Shown here: positions 1 through 6,523 of the stretch, piece by piece | Layout: every line of letters starts with the position of its first letter | Numbering within the stretch: the stretch's first letter is position 1 | NCBI GenBank assembly: GCA_946575275.1 | Contig: CAMNZV010000083.1 | Span: forward strand, 1-7,214 | Direction of reading: 5' to 3' | Length of the DNA: 7,214 nucleotides | Origin: an uncultured Clostridium sp. | GTDB taxonomy: Bacteria; Bacillota; Clostridia; Clostridiales; Clostridiaceae | Made by a program: the position numbers and the translations under genes | Notes under the pieces: model-generated | The model's database searches: none | What the model was told of the DNA's origin: nothing | The model's input: the letters and a program-made list of their open reading frames with translations, nothing else

Positions 1-45
1 TGCCAAGACTAAATAAATACATTCTTAAAGGAGGAAGTCTTTATT

Positions 46-456
46 ATGGGATTTAAAGATAAGCTTGATAAATATATGAGAGACTCATATTTTGAAAAAT
101 ATGGAGATAGAATTACAAGTGCACAAGGAACGGTTGTTTCTGTGAAAATACAACCTAAAAACTATATTATACTTAAAAGTTTAGTTGTTGATATTGTTAT
201 TAAATCAGATGTAAGCAAAGGCGTTGTAAAAGCTAGGTATAAAAAGAAACGATGGTTTAAAAAGGTTGAATTTATTTCAATTAATACTGGAAACAAAGTT
301 ATGATTATGGGAATTAAAGGGGTTAAAGGTAAAAAGGATTCTGATATAATTCAAATACAAAACATATTAAACCTTACAACTAAAAAAGATTTAGTTCCAA
401 TGGATCATTCACAATTAAAAAAATCTAGACAACAAGCTACGAAAATGAAACGTTAA
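46..456 (+). CDS. Small basic protein of unknown function
   Basis: I do not recognise this 136-residue protein. The ATG is preceded by a strong Shine-Dalgarno (AAAGGAGG, 27-34) at good spacing, and an intrinsic terminator follows 20 nt after the stop, so it is very likely a real gene and the last or only one of its transcript. There is no signal peptide or membrane segment, so it is probably cytoplasmic. The first 25 residues are charged and helix-like. Residues about 26-110 alternate hydrophobic and polar residues (for example GTVVSVKI, SLVVDIVIK, NKVMIMGIKGVKG), which suggests a small beta-rich domain. The last 20 residues form a strongly basic tail (KKSRQQATKMKR). The excess of Lys/Arg would suit binding to a nucleic acid or acidic lipid, but that is inference from composition only. 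Any upstream partner lies outside the window. Confidence 0.85.
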   Translation: MGFKDKLDKYMRDSYFEKYGDRITSAQGTVVSVKIQPKNYIILKSLVVDIVIKSDVSKGVVKARYKKKRWFKKVEFISINTGNKVMIMGIKGVKGKKDSDIIQIQNILNLTTKKDLVPMDHSQLKKSRQQATKMKR

Positions 457-476
457 GAAGCTTATGTTTATATAAT

Positions 477-514
477 AAAAATCACTATAATTTATTATTA
501 TAGTGATTTTTTTT
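477..514 (+). terminator. Intrinsic terminator after the basic-protein gene
   Basis: A perfect 10-bp stem (481-490 with 498-507) is lengthened by A/T pairs from 477-480, has a 7-nt loop (491-497) and runs straight into eight T residues (507-514). It separates the first gene from manA. The A tract on the left arm would let it also work on the opposite strand. Confidence 0.93.
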
Positions 515-565
515 ATATGAAATTCTAAAATAATTAACTAAGAATATATATGTATAAAATACTGT

Positions 566-571
566 GGAGTG
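566..571 (+). promoter_or_regulatory. Ribosome binding site that fixes the manA start
   Basis: GGAGTG lies 5-10 nt before the ATG at 577. The in-frame ATG at 550 has only A/T sequence in front of it and no Shine-Dalgarno, so 577 is the preferred start. Confidence 0.8.
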
Positions 572-576
572 AAATT

Positions 577-1521
577 ATGTATCCTATTATTTTTAAAAGT
601 ATATATTTTGAAAAGGTATGGGGAGGAAGATTACTTGAAAGTATAAATAGAAAGCTTCCAAAAGGTAGTATTGGTGAAAGTTTTGATATTTCAAGCAATG
701 ATTATTGTGAGAATATGGCATTAAACGGAGTCCTTAAAGGAAAAACCATTAGAGAGATATATGAAATCTATGGAGAAGAGTTTTTAGGCACTAATATCTC
801 AATTGACAATTTTCCAATCCTAGTTAAAATAATTAGTGCAAGTGACAACCTTTCAGTTCAAGTTCATCCAGATGATGATTTTGCAAGAGCTAATGAAAAT
901 TGTACAGGAAAAACAGAGGCTTGGTATATATTAGATGCTAATGAGGATTCTGAAATTGTCCTAGGAACTAAAAGGTGTAGTGGTGAGGAATTTCTAAAAG
1001 CTATAAGAAATAATAATATAAATGAATATCTTAACTTTATTAAGGTTAAAAAAGGAGATTTTTTCTTTGTTAAAAGTGGTACAATTCATGCCATAGGAAG
1101 AGGTATTATTTTACTTGAAGTTCAACAAGATAGTGATTTAACTTATAGAGTCTATGATTATAATAGAGGAAGAGAACTACATATTGAAAAGGCAATTAAG
1201 GTAATAGATTTTAAGAAAATTAAAAAGATAAATATTAAAAAAGAAGTTTATAAAGGAAATGTAAAGGAGATTTTAAGTGAAAATGATTATTTTACTATGG
1301 AGAAATATATAATTAAAAATAAAATAGATTTAATTAGTTCAAAAGAACATTTTAATATAATAACTTGTGTTTTAGGAGAAGGAAAAATAATTTATAAAGA
1401 GGGTTATGAAAACATAAAAATAGGTGAAAGCTATTTAATACCAGCAAGTTTAGGTAGATATTCCATAAGGGGCAATGTAATAATTGTAAATTCTTATCCT
1501 ATTGGGATTAATAAACCATGA
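577..1521 (+). CDS. manA: Mannose-6-phosphate isomerase, class I
   Basis: Cytosolic zinc enzyme that interconverts mannose 6-phosphate and fructose 6-phosphate, linking mannose uptake to glycolysis and supplying mannose phosphates for glycans. From the ATG at 577 it is 314 residues, the usual length of the short Firmicute form. The cupin fold shows the family's metal ligands: Gln95 and His97 in QVHPDD, Glu114 in TGKTEAWYIL, and His171 in SGTIHAIG. YRVYDYNR carries the arginine usually held to be catalytic (Arg191), and VWGG near residue 16 is the typical N-terminal motif. Residues from about 210 form the more divergent C-terminal cupin domain. An earlier in-frame ATG (550) would add nine residues but lacks a ribosome binding site. 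The gene stands between a terminator upstream and the EIIC-EAL gene 83 nt downstream. No mannose PTS genes are beside it. I could not find a convincing promoter in the short AT-rich gap before it. Confidence 0.95.
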   Translation: MYPIIFKSIYFEKVWGGRLLESINRKLPKGSIGESFDISSNDYCENMALNGVLKGKTIREIYEIYGEEFLGTNISIDNFPILVKIISASDNLSVQVHPDDDFARANENCTGKTEAWYILDANEDSEIVLGTKRCSGEEFLKAIRNNNINEYLNFIKVKKGDFFFVKSGTIHAIGRGIILLEVQQDSDLTYRVYDYNRGRELHIEKAIKVIDFKKIKKINIKKEVYKGNVKEILSENDYFTMEKYIIKNKIDLISSKEHFNIITCVLGEGKIIYKEGYENIKIGESYLIPASLGRYSIRGNVIIVNSYPIGINKP

Positions 1522-1527
1522 ACTATA

Positions 1528-1556
1528 TAGACAATAAGAATTTCAATCCATATAAT
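1528..1556 (+). promoter_or_regulatory. Sigma-A-type promoter for the EIIC-EAL gene
   Basis: TAGACA (1528-1533, five of six to TTGACA), a 17-nt spacer and a perfect TATAAT (1551-1556). Transcription would start near 1563, giving a leader of about 40 nt before the ATG at 1605. Chance TATAAT is common in such AT-rich DNA, but the spacing and the near-perfect -35 make this a good candidate. It starts 7 nt after the manA stop. Confidence 0.72.
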
Positions 1557-1604
1557 TAATATATATTGATTATGAATTATAAACAAGGGAAGGTAAAAGG
1601 GGTT

Positions 1605-3731
1605 ATGGAAACTAAGTTTAAAAATTATTTAATTAAAATATCAATGATTATTGAAGAGAAAACTATGTTTTTAGCAATTAAAAAGGGCCTTATAATGATT
1701 ATTCCAATTATAATTATTGGCTCTTTTTCTATGGTTTTAAAATATATGCCTCTTACCTTATACCAAGAGTTTATTTTAAAATTTGGAGGGGGGATAATAT
1801 ATAGTTTTCTAGATATTTTATATAGTGTTACATTTGGAGTGCTATCGTTATATGTGGTAATAGCTATTAGTTATAGTTATTCAGTGATATCTTTAAAGAA
1901 TAAAATTAACAGTATATTATTGCCTATGATTTCAATATGTTCATATTTAATAATAATTGGCTTTGATAACAATAAATTTAATATGACATTAATATCTAAT
2001 AGAGGGATGTTTACAGCAATACTAATTTCAGTAATATCAAGTAAGATATACATTAAAATAATAAATTCTAAGTTTATTAATAGATATAGAAAACCAAATG
2101 TTATAGATTTTTATTTAGAGGATGCCATTAAAGGCATATTACCAGCTTTTATAATTATAATATCATCTTTAGTTTTTAGAGAATTATTTAATTTATTAAG
2201 TGGTTATTATAATATTCAAAATTTCTTTGCAGATTATTGTAGCAGTTTTTTCTTAAAACTTAGACCAGGTTTGTTTTCGGGAATACTATATTTGATATTA
2301 GTACAAGGATTATTTTTTGTAGGAATAAATGGAAATAGTGTTTTTGCAAATGTTGGAGATATATTTAAACCTGGAATTTATAATAATTATAATAATATTT
2401 TAAATGGGACCCCACCAACAGAAATAGTAACAAAAACATCAATAGATACATTTGCTTATATGGGAGGTGCTGGTGCTGTAATTTCTTTGATAATAGCAAT
2501 AGTTGTTTTTTCTAGAAAAAAGGAATTAAAAAGTTTGTGTAAATTAGGTGGAATTCCAGCTATATTTAATATAAGTGAAATAATTCATTTTGGATTGCCT
2601 ATTGTACTAAACCCAATTTTCTTCATTCCATTTATAATAATACCAATAGTGTTTACTATAATAACCTATCTAGCAATGTATTTTTCTTTAGTCCCAATGA
2701 CCTATGAAACTGTTCACTGGACAACACCAATAATTATTAGTGGATATGTAGCCACTGGCTCTATAAGGGGAAGCATACTTCAAGTATTTCTAGTTTTAAT
2801 AGGAAGTATTATTTACTTACCGTTTATAAGAATTTATGAAGATAAACTAGATTTAAGCCTAAAAGAAAACACAAAGGAACTTGTTAAAATTTTGCAAAGG
2901 GCAGAGGAGATAAATTATAAGGCTTATATATTAAATAGAAATGATAAATTGGGTTGGTGTGGAAAAATTTTATTAAATGATCTAAGGGAAGATTTAAAGG
3001 AGGGAAAGGTGTTTTTAGTATATCAACCGCAGGTAAGTGAAAATAGAAAAATAATTGGATTAGAAGCGCTAATTAGATGGAAGCACTCTACTGTTGGGTT
3101 TATATATCCGCCATTAATAATAGAATTAGCAAAGGAAGGGAAAATTTTATCAGAATTAGAGTCTTACATATTTATTGAGGCTGGAAAGGTACTAAAAGAT
3201 ATTAATAGCAAGATATCACCACTTATTAAAATTTCAGTTAATGTTACTGCGGATTCATTATTAGAAGATAGCTTTGAAGATAATATAGATAATGTTGTAA
3301 AAAAATATGAATTAGATACTAAAAATCTTGCAATAGAAATAACAGAACAGGATGAGTTACTTAACTTAGAATCAGTAGAAAAAAAATTAGTTTCTTTAAA
3401 TAATAAAGGTCATAAAATAATAATTGATGATTTTGGAATGGGACATACCTCAATAAAATATTTACAGAACTATAAATTTAATGTTGTTAAAATTGATGGT
3501 AGTCTTGTAAGAGGAATTGATGAAAATAAAAGAAATTTAGATATTATATCTTCAATAGTTTTTTTAAGTAAATACTTAGATTTTACAATAATCTCAGAAG
3601 GTGTTGAAACTTGTACTCAGAAAGATGTTTTATTAGGGTTAGGCTGTAGGATTTTTCAAGGTTACTATTATTCAAAACCAATTATTTATGAAGAATTACT
3701 AAATAACATAGAAAAGGGGTATATCAAATAA
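1605..3731 (+). CDS. PTS EIIC domain fused to EAL cyclic-di-GMP phosphodiesterase
   Basis: A 708-residue membrane protein. Residues about 15-410 match the lactose/cellobiose family of PTS EIIC permeases: an N-terminal EEK...AIKKG block, about ten hydrophobic segments, and the signature FNISEIIHFGLPIVLNP with its conserved Glu (325). A charged, probably helical linker (about 411-455) leads to a cytoplasmic EAL domain (about 460-708). The EAL catalytic set looks complete: Glu487 (EALIRW), Asn546 (SVNV), Glu578 (EITE), Asp608-Asp609 (DDFGMG), Lys629 (VKIDGS), Glu665 and Glu668 (SEGVE), Gln685 (FQGYYYSKP). It should hydrolyse c-di-GMP to pGpG. The EIIC motif I expect to read GIHG reads GING here (Asn242), which hints at sensing rather than sugar transport; no EIIA or EIIB gene is nearby. 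EIIC-EAL fusions are known in clostridia, so the architecture itself is not new. Start choice: the ATG at 1605 follows purine-rich AAGGGAAGG and AAAAGGGG; in-frame TTG 1566 and ATG 1572 lack a binding site and lie at the predicted transcription start. Confidence 0.92.
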   Translation: METKFKNYLIKISMIIEEKTMFLAIKKGLIMIIPIIIIGSFSMVLKYMPLTLYQEFILKFGGGIIYSFLDILYSVTFGVLSLYVVIAISYSYSVISLKNKINSILLPMISICSYLIIIGFDNNKFNMTLISNRGMFTAILISVISSKIYIKIINSKFINRYRKPNVIDFYLEDAIKGILPAFIIIISSLVFRELFNLLSGYYNIQNFFADYCSSFFLKLRPGLFSGILYLILVQGLFFVGINGNSVFANVGDIFKPGIYNNYNNILNGTPPTEIVTKTSIDTFAYMGGAGAVISLIIAIVVFSRKKELKSLCKLGGIPAIFNISEIIHFGLPIVLNPIFFIPFIIIPIVFTIITYLAMYFSLVPMTYETVHWTTPIIISGYVATGSIRGSILQVFLVLIGSIIYLPFIRIYEDKLDLSLKENTKELVKILQRAEEINYKAYILNRNDKLGWCGKILLNDLREDLKEGKVFLVYQPQVSENRKIIGLEALIRWKHSTVGFIYPPLIIELAKEGKILSELESYIFIEAGKVLKDINSKISPLIKISVNVTADSLLEDSFEDNIDNVVKKYELDTKNLAIEITEQDELLNLESVEKKLVSLNNKGHKIIIDDFGMGHTSIKYLQNYKFNVVKIDGSLVRGIDENKRNLDIISSIVFLSKYLDFTIISEGVETCTQKDVLLGLGCRIFQGYYYSKPIIYEELLNNIEKGYIK

Positions 3732-3743
3732 TTTTCTAACATA

Positions 3744-3772
3744 TTGACATAATATAAAAATAAGAGTAGTAT
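3744..3772 (+). promoter_or_regulatory. Sigma-A-type promoter for metY
   Basis: A perfect TTGACA (3744-3749), a 17-nt spacer, then TAGTAT (3767-3772, four of six to TATAAT). TATAAA at 3770-3775 is an alternative -10 with a 20-nt spacer. The leader before metY would be only about 30 nt, which leaves no room for an S-box or T-box riboswitch. Confidence 0.6.
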
Positions 3773-3810
3773 AAATACATAGTAAACATATAAGAATAAG
3801 GAGGATTATT

Positions 3811-5094
3811 ATGAGTAACAATAGAAAGCTAAAATTTGAAACTTTACAATTACATGTAGGTCAAGAAACACCAGACCCTGCAACAGATTCAAGGGCAGTT
3901 CCAATTTATCAAACAACTTCCTATGTATTTAAAAATTCTGATCATGCAGAGGCTAGGTTTAATTTATCAGATGCAGGAAATATATATGGAAGGTTAACAA
4001 ATTCAACTCAAGATGTATTTGAAAAACGTATAGCAGCTCTTGAAGGGGGAGTGGCAGCATTAGCTGTAGCATCAGGTGCAGCAGCAGTAGCCTATACCTT
4101 GCAAAATATAACAAAGTCAGGTGATCATATAGTATCTTCAACTACAATATATGGAGGTACATATAATCTTTTAGCTCATACATTTAAAAGTAATGGAGTT
4201 AACACAACTTTTGTTGATGGAGATGATTTAAATAATTTTGAAAATGCAATACAAGAAAATACAAAGGCAATTTTCATAGAATCACTTGGAAATCCAAACT
4301 GTGATATTATTGATATGGATAAGTTATCAGAAATTGCACATAAACATAAGATTCCATTAATAGTAGATAGTACATTTGCAACACCTTATCTTTTTAGACC
4401 ATTTGAACATGGTGCAGATATAGTTGTTCATTCGGCAACCAAATTTATAGGTGGACATGGTACTTCCCTTGGAGGCGTTATAGTAGATTCTGGTAATTTT
4501 GATTGGGTAAGTTCTGGGAAATTCCCACAATTAACAGAGGCAGACCCAAGTTATCATGGTGTTAAATTTGTAGAAGCTGCTGGAAAGGCTGCATTTGTAA
4601 CAAGAATTAGAGCTATAATACTTAGAGATACAGGTGCTGCTATTAGTCCATTTAATGCATTTTTATTATTACAAGGATTAGAAACATTGTCTTTAAGAGT
4701 AGAAAGACATGTTGAAAATACATTAAAGGTTGTTGATTTTTTAAGTAAACACCCTAAGGTTGAAAAAGTAAATCATCCATCATTAAAAAACAGTAAATAT
4801 CATGAATTGTATAATAAATATTATCCAAATGGTGGAGGTTCAATTTTCACATTTGAGATAAAAGGTGGAGCTAAAGAGGCTAGAGATTTTATCGATAATC
4901 TTGAAATTTTTTCATTACTAGCAAATGTGGCAGATGTTAAATCTTTAGTTATTCATCCAGCAAGCACTACCCATTCACAAATGAATGAAAATGAATTAGA
5001 GGCATCTGGAATAAAGCCAAATACAGTAAGATTATCAATTGGAACTGAACATATAGATGATATTATATATGACATAGAACAAGCATTGAAATAG
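3811..5094 (+). CDS. metY: O-acetylhomoserine sulfhydrylase (aminocarboxypropyltransferase)
   Basis: Cytosolic pyridoxal-phosphate enzyme of the Cys/Met metabolism family (fold type I). It makes homocysteine from O-acetylhomoserine and sulfide, the direct sulfhydrylation route to methionine. The 427-residue length is typical for MetY and longer than the roughly 380-400 of MetB/MetC paralogues. Visible landmarks: the N-terminal [14 protein letters not shown] (Tyr59 and Arg61, cofactor phosphate contacts), ASGAAAV (residues 87-93), VDSTFATP with Asp186 holding the pyridine nitrogen, [11 protein letters not shown] with the Schiff-base Lys211, and the C-terminal [12 protein letters not shown] and VRLSIGTEH blocks. 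The long insertion around residues 225-265 ([15 protein letters not shown]) also fits MetY. The start is clear: AAGGAGG ends 7 nt before the ATG. It has its own promoter and no visible terminator before the riboswitch promoter downstream. MetY versus a cysteine-synthesising homologue cannot be decided with certainty by eye. Confidence 0.95.
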   Translation: MSNNRKLKFETLQLHVGQETPDPATDSRAVPIYQTTSYVFKNSDHAEARFNLSDAGNIYGRLTNSTQDVFEKRIAALEGGVAALAVASGAAAVAYTLQNITKSGDHIVSSTTIYGGTYNLLAHTFKSNGVNTTFVDGDDLNNFENAIQENTKAIFIESLGNPNCDIIDMDKLSEIAHKHKIPLIVDSTFATPYLFRPFEHGADIVVHSATKFIGGHGTSLGGVIVDSGNFDWVSSGKFPQLTEADPSYHGVKFVEAAGKAAFVTRIRAIILRDTGAAISPFNAFLLLQGLETLSLRVERHVENTLKVVDFLSKHPKVEKVNHPSLKNSKYHELYNKYYPNGGGSIFTFEIKGGAKEARDFIDNLEIFSLLANVADVKSLVIHPASTTHSQMNENELEASGIKPNTVRLSIGTEHIDDIIYDIEQALK

Positions 5095-5099
5095 TGGAT

Positions 5100-5128
5100 T
5101 TGCAAATAAAATCAAATTAGTATATAAT
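5100..5128 (+). promoter_or_regulatory. Promoter of the preQ1 riboswitch operon
   Basis: TTGCAA (5100-5105, four of six to TTGACA), a 17-nt spacer and a perfect TATAAT (5123-5128). Transcription would begin near 5135, about 10 nt before the aptamer, which is where a riboswitch promoter should sit. The -35 box starts 6 nt after the metY stop codon. Confidence 0.75.
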
Positions 5129-5144
5129 AAGTTGAACTAAATAC

Positions 5145-5184
5145 TGACAGTTCGTAAGCCGCCTGTCATAAAACAAAACTAAGG
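5145..5184 (+). promoter_or_regulatory. PreQ1 class I riboswitch aptamer
   Basis: A perfect 6-bp stem P1 (TGACAG 5145-5150 with CTGTCA 5163-5168) encloses a 12-nt loop (TTCGTAAGCCGC). It is followed by an A-rich tail (ATAAAACAAAACTAAGG) ending at 5184. This is the hallmark layout of preQ1-I aptamers: the tail folds back along the stem and its terminal GG pairs with loop C residues (around 5159-5160) in a pseudoknot that closes over the ligand. The well-studied Thermoanaerobacter aptamer has the same stem, loop and AACAAAACAAGG tail. The genes behind it, a radical SAM protein and QueT, are what such a switch should control. The expected ligand is 7-aminomethyl-7-deazaguanine (preQ1), with expression falling when it binds. 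Confidence 0.93.
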
Positions 5185-5233
5185 CACCTAGAACAGATTT
5201 TTTATTGAGATCCGCCTTTTTTAGGTGGGTCTT
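5181..5233 (+). promoter_or_regulatory. Antiterminator pairing of the preQ1 leader
   Basis: CACCTAGAA (5185-5193) can pair over 9 bp with 5219-5227, which uses the loop and right arm of the terminator hairpin and so excludes it. After a 2-nt bulge, AAGG (5181-5184), the aptamer's own pseudoknot strand, can add four more pairs with 5230-5233. Ligand binding would lock AAGG into the pseudoknot and weaken this antiterminator, letting the terminator form. The pairing is read from the sequence; the switching mechanism is inferred. Confidence 0.7.
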
Positions 5234-5237
5234 TTTT
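5207..5237 (+). terminator. Riboswitch-controlled intrinsic terminator
   Basis: An 8-bp stem (GATCCGCC 5209-5216 with GGTGGGTC 5224-5231, including two G-T wobbles) has a 7-nt loop and is followed by six T residues (5232-5237). It is the off-state of the preQ1 switch. Because metY has no terminator of its own, it may also stop metY read-through when preQ1 is plentiful. Confidence 0.9.
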
Positions 5238-5281
5238 GGTTGCCTATTATCCTATATTAAATTAATTTATTTGGAGGAAAT

Positions 5282-5980
5282 ATGGAAAGGTATAGTGAAG
5301 TAGTAAATAAAAATAAAAGGGAGATTGTATTACTTAGAGGTAGTCCATGTAAGTGGGGAAGATGTAATTTTTGTGATTATATTTCAGATAATTCCTTAGA
5401 TGAGAAAGCAAATATTCAATTAAATAATAAAGTCTTAGAAGGGGTTACTGGAAAATATGGAGTTCTTGAGGTTATTAATTCTGGTAGTATTTTTGAGGTG
5501 CCATTTAAGACTTTAGAGAGAATAAGGGAAATCATAAAGGAGAAAAATATTACAAAGATTATATTTGAAGCACACTTTATTTATAAAGACAGGCTAAATG
5601 AATTAAGAGATTTTTTCAATGTCCCAATTATTTATAAGGTTGGAATAGAAACCTTTGATGATGATTTTAGAAACAATGTGTTAAACAAAGGTATATTTAT
5701 TAAATCACCTGAGGATGTTTCAAAATATTTCGATTCAATATGTTTAATGGTTGGTATTGAAGGTCAAAAAAAAGAAAGCATTGATAAAGATATTGAATAT
5801 TTATTAAAGTATTTCAAAAAAGGATGTATTAACGTTTGGAACGATAATTCTACAAGGTTTAAAAGAGACAATGACCTGGTTAAATGGTTTTTAGACAAAT
5901 ATTCATATTTAGAAAAGTTAGATAGTATTGAAATATTATTAAACAATACTGATTTTGGAGTTGGAGGGAAAAATGAATAA
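5282..5980 (+). CDS. queL: Small radical SAM protein, probable queuine lyase QueL
   Basis: A 232-residue cytosolic protein. C23-KWGR-C28-NF-C31 followed by DY looks like a radical SAM 4Fe-4S motif, but with CX4CX2C spacing instead of the usual CX3CX2C. Later blocks fit a partial TIM barrel: VINSGSIFEVP (64-74), IIFEAHF (93-99), YKVGIETFDDDFRNNVLNKG (118-137) and SICLMVGIEG (152-161). It is first in the preQ1 riboswitch operon and overlaps queT by 8 nt. The known family that fits this context is QueL, the radical SAM queuine lyase described in Clostridioides difficile, which splits queuine to release preQ1; as I recall it is related to archaeal RaSEA. Repression by preQ1 would then be product feedback. 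The start is secure: GGAGG (5273-5277) lies 4 nt before the ATG. The radical SAM assignment is firm; the QueL substrate is inferred from context and a motif I cannot align here. No queuosine hydrolase (QueK) gene lies in the window. Confidence 0.7.
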   Translation: MERYSEVVNKNKREIVLLRGSPCKWGRCNFCDYISDNSLDEKANIQLNNKVLEGVTGKYGVLEVINSGSIFEVPFKTLERIREIIKEKNITKIIFEAHFIYKDRLNELRDFFNVPIIYKVGIETFDDDFRNNVLNKGIFIKSPEDVSKYFDSICLMVGIEGQKKESIDKDIEYLLKYFKKGCINVWNDNSTRFKRDNDLVKWFLDKYSYLEKLDSIEILLNNTDFGVGGKNE

Positions 5981-6500
5981 ATCAATAATTAAAAAAGTCG
6001 GAGTAGTAGGACTAATAAAAATATCAATTGTTGCAACAATATATATAGTATCAACTATAGCTTTAGGTGAATTTTCTTATGGACCTATACAATTTAGAGT
6101 TTCTGAATTATTAAATTTTTTAGCATTTGTAGATCCATTGTATATAATTGCGTTAACTATTGGATGTGCAATTTCAAATTTTTATTCCTTTGGAATAATT
6201 GATGTATTTGTAGGTTCATTTGCAACCTTACTATCAACATATTTAATGTATAAAAGTAAAAATATGATTATAGCCTCATTATGGCCTGTAATTAACTGCG
6301 TTTTTGTAGCAGGGGAGTTGTATTTTCTTGGAATTGCACCTTTTTGGATTAGTTTAATTACAATAGCTTTAGGAGAATTTGTTATAATGACAATTATTGG
6401 GGTTCCTGTTTTTAAGGTAATATTTAAAAATAAAAGGTTTGTTGAAACTGTTATAATAGATAAAGAGAATAAAAATTATATTAAAAAGCTTAATTATTAA
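5973..6500 (+). CDS. queT: Queuosine precursor ECF transporter S component QueT
   Basis: A 175-residue integral membrane protein, the substrate-binding S component of an energy-coupling factor importer for a queuosine precursor (preQ0, preQ1 or queuine). Family landmarks are clear: SYGPIQFRVSELL (35-47), TIGCAISNFYS (62-72), FGIIDVFVGSFATLL (73-87), GELYFLG (114-120) and LGEFVIMTIIGVPVF (133-147). About five to six hydrophobic segments cover residues 8-150, and a charged tail follows. No EcfA or EcfT gene is present, so it should share the cell's common ECF module. The ATG at 5973 is preferred over the in-frame TTG at 5955: it has GGAGGG at 5963-5968, and it overlaps the last 8 nt of the radical SAM gene, as expected for translational coupling. 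Expression is governed by the preQ1 riboswitch upstream of the pair. Salvage of queuine would match the QueL partner. Confidence 0.93.
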   Translation: MNKSIIKKVGVVGLIKISIVATIYIVSTIALGEFSYGPIQFRVSELLNFLAFVDPLYIIALTIGCAISNFYSFGIIDVFVGSFATLLSTYLMYKSKNMIIASLWPVINCVFVAGELYFLGIAPFWISLITIALGEFVIMTIIGVPVFKVIFKNKRFVETVIIDKENKNYIKKLNY

Positions 6501-6514
6501 GCTTTTTAATATAA
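6476..6514. terminator. Convergent hairpin terminator overlapping the queT stop
   Basis: A perfect 18-bp inverted repeat (6476-6493 with 6497-6514) with a 3-nt loop. It contains AAGCTT and a T5 run within each strand's right arm, so it could stop transcription from both sides. It takes in the last six codons and the stop of queT, and ends 10 nt before the stop of the minus-strand small gene. It is A/T-rich and lacks a separate downstream T tract, so its strength is uncertain. Confidence 0.65.
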
Positions 6515-6523
6515 TAAGATAGA

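Noticed and set aside
5..41. Possible hairpin AAGACT/AGTCTT enclosing the first ribosome binding site
   Set aside because: Only 6 bp with a 25-nt loop, no supporting structure, and the upstream context is cut off.
550..576. Upstream in-frame ATG extending ManA by nine residues
   Set aside because: No Shine-Dalgarno before it, while GGAGTG is correctly placed before the ATG at 577, which gives the normal family N-terminus and length.
1605..2850. A functional PTS sugar uptake system
   Set aside because: No EIIA, EIIB or metabolic enzyme specific to a disaccharide is adjacent, and the expected EIIC histidine is replaced; sensing is the better reading.
3732..3810. SAM (S-box) or T-box riboswitch ahead of metY
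   Set aside because: The whole gap is 79 nt and has no terminator or stem series; only a promoter and ribosome binding site are seen.
3959..4141. Minus-strand open frame of 60 codons inside metY
   Set aside because: Lies wholly within a strongly conserved gene, has a leucine-rich low-complexity translation and no ribosome binding site: a shadow of the coding strand.
5955..5972. TTG start extending QueT by six residues
   Set aside because: The Shine-Dalgarno GGAGGG would lie inside the extension; the ATG at 5973 is the natural coupled start.
5764..5985. Minus-strand open frame of 73 codons under the radical SAM gene
   Set aside because: Antisense to a real gene with no family features, and it spans the queL-queT junction; treated as a shadow.
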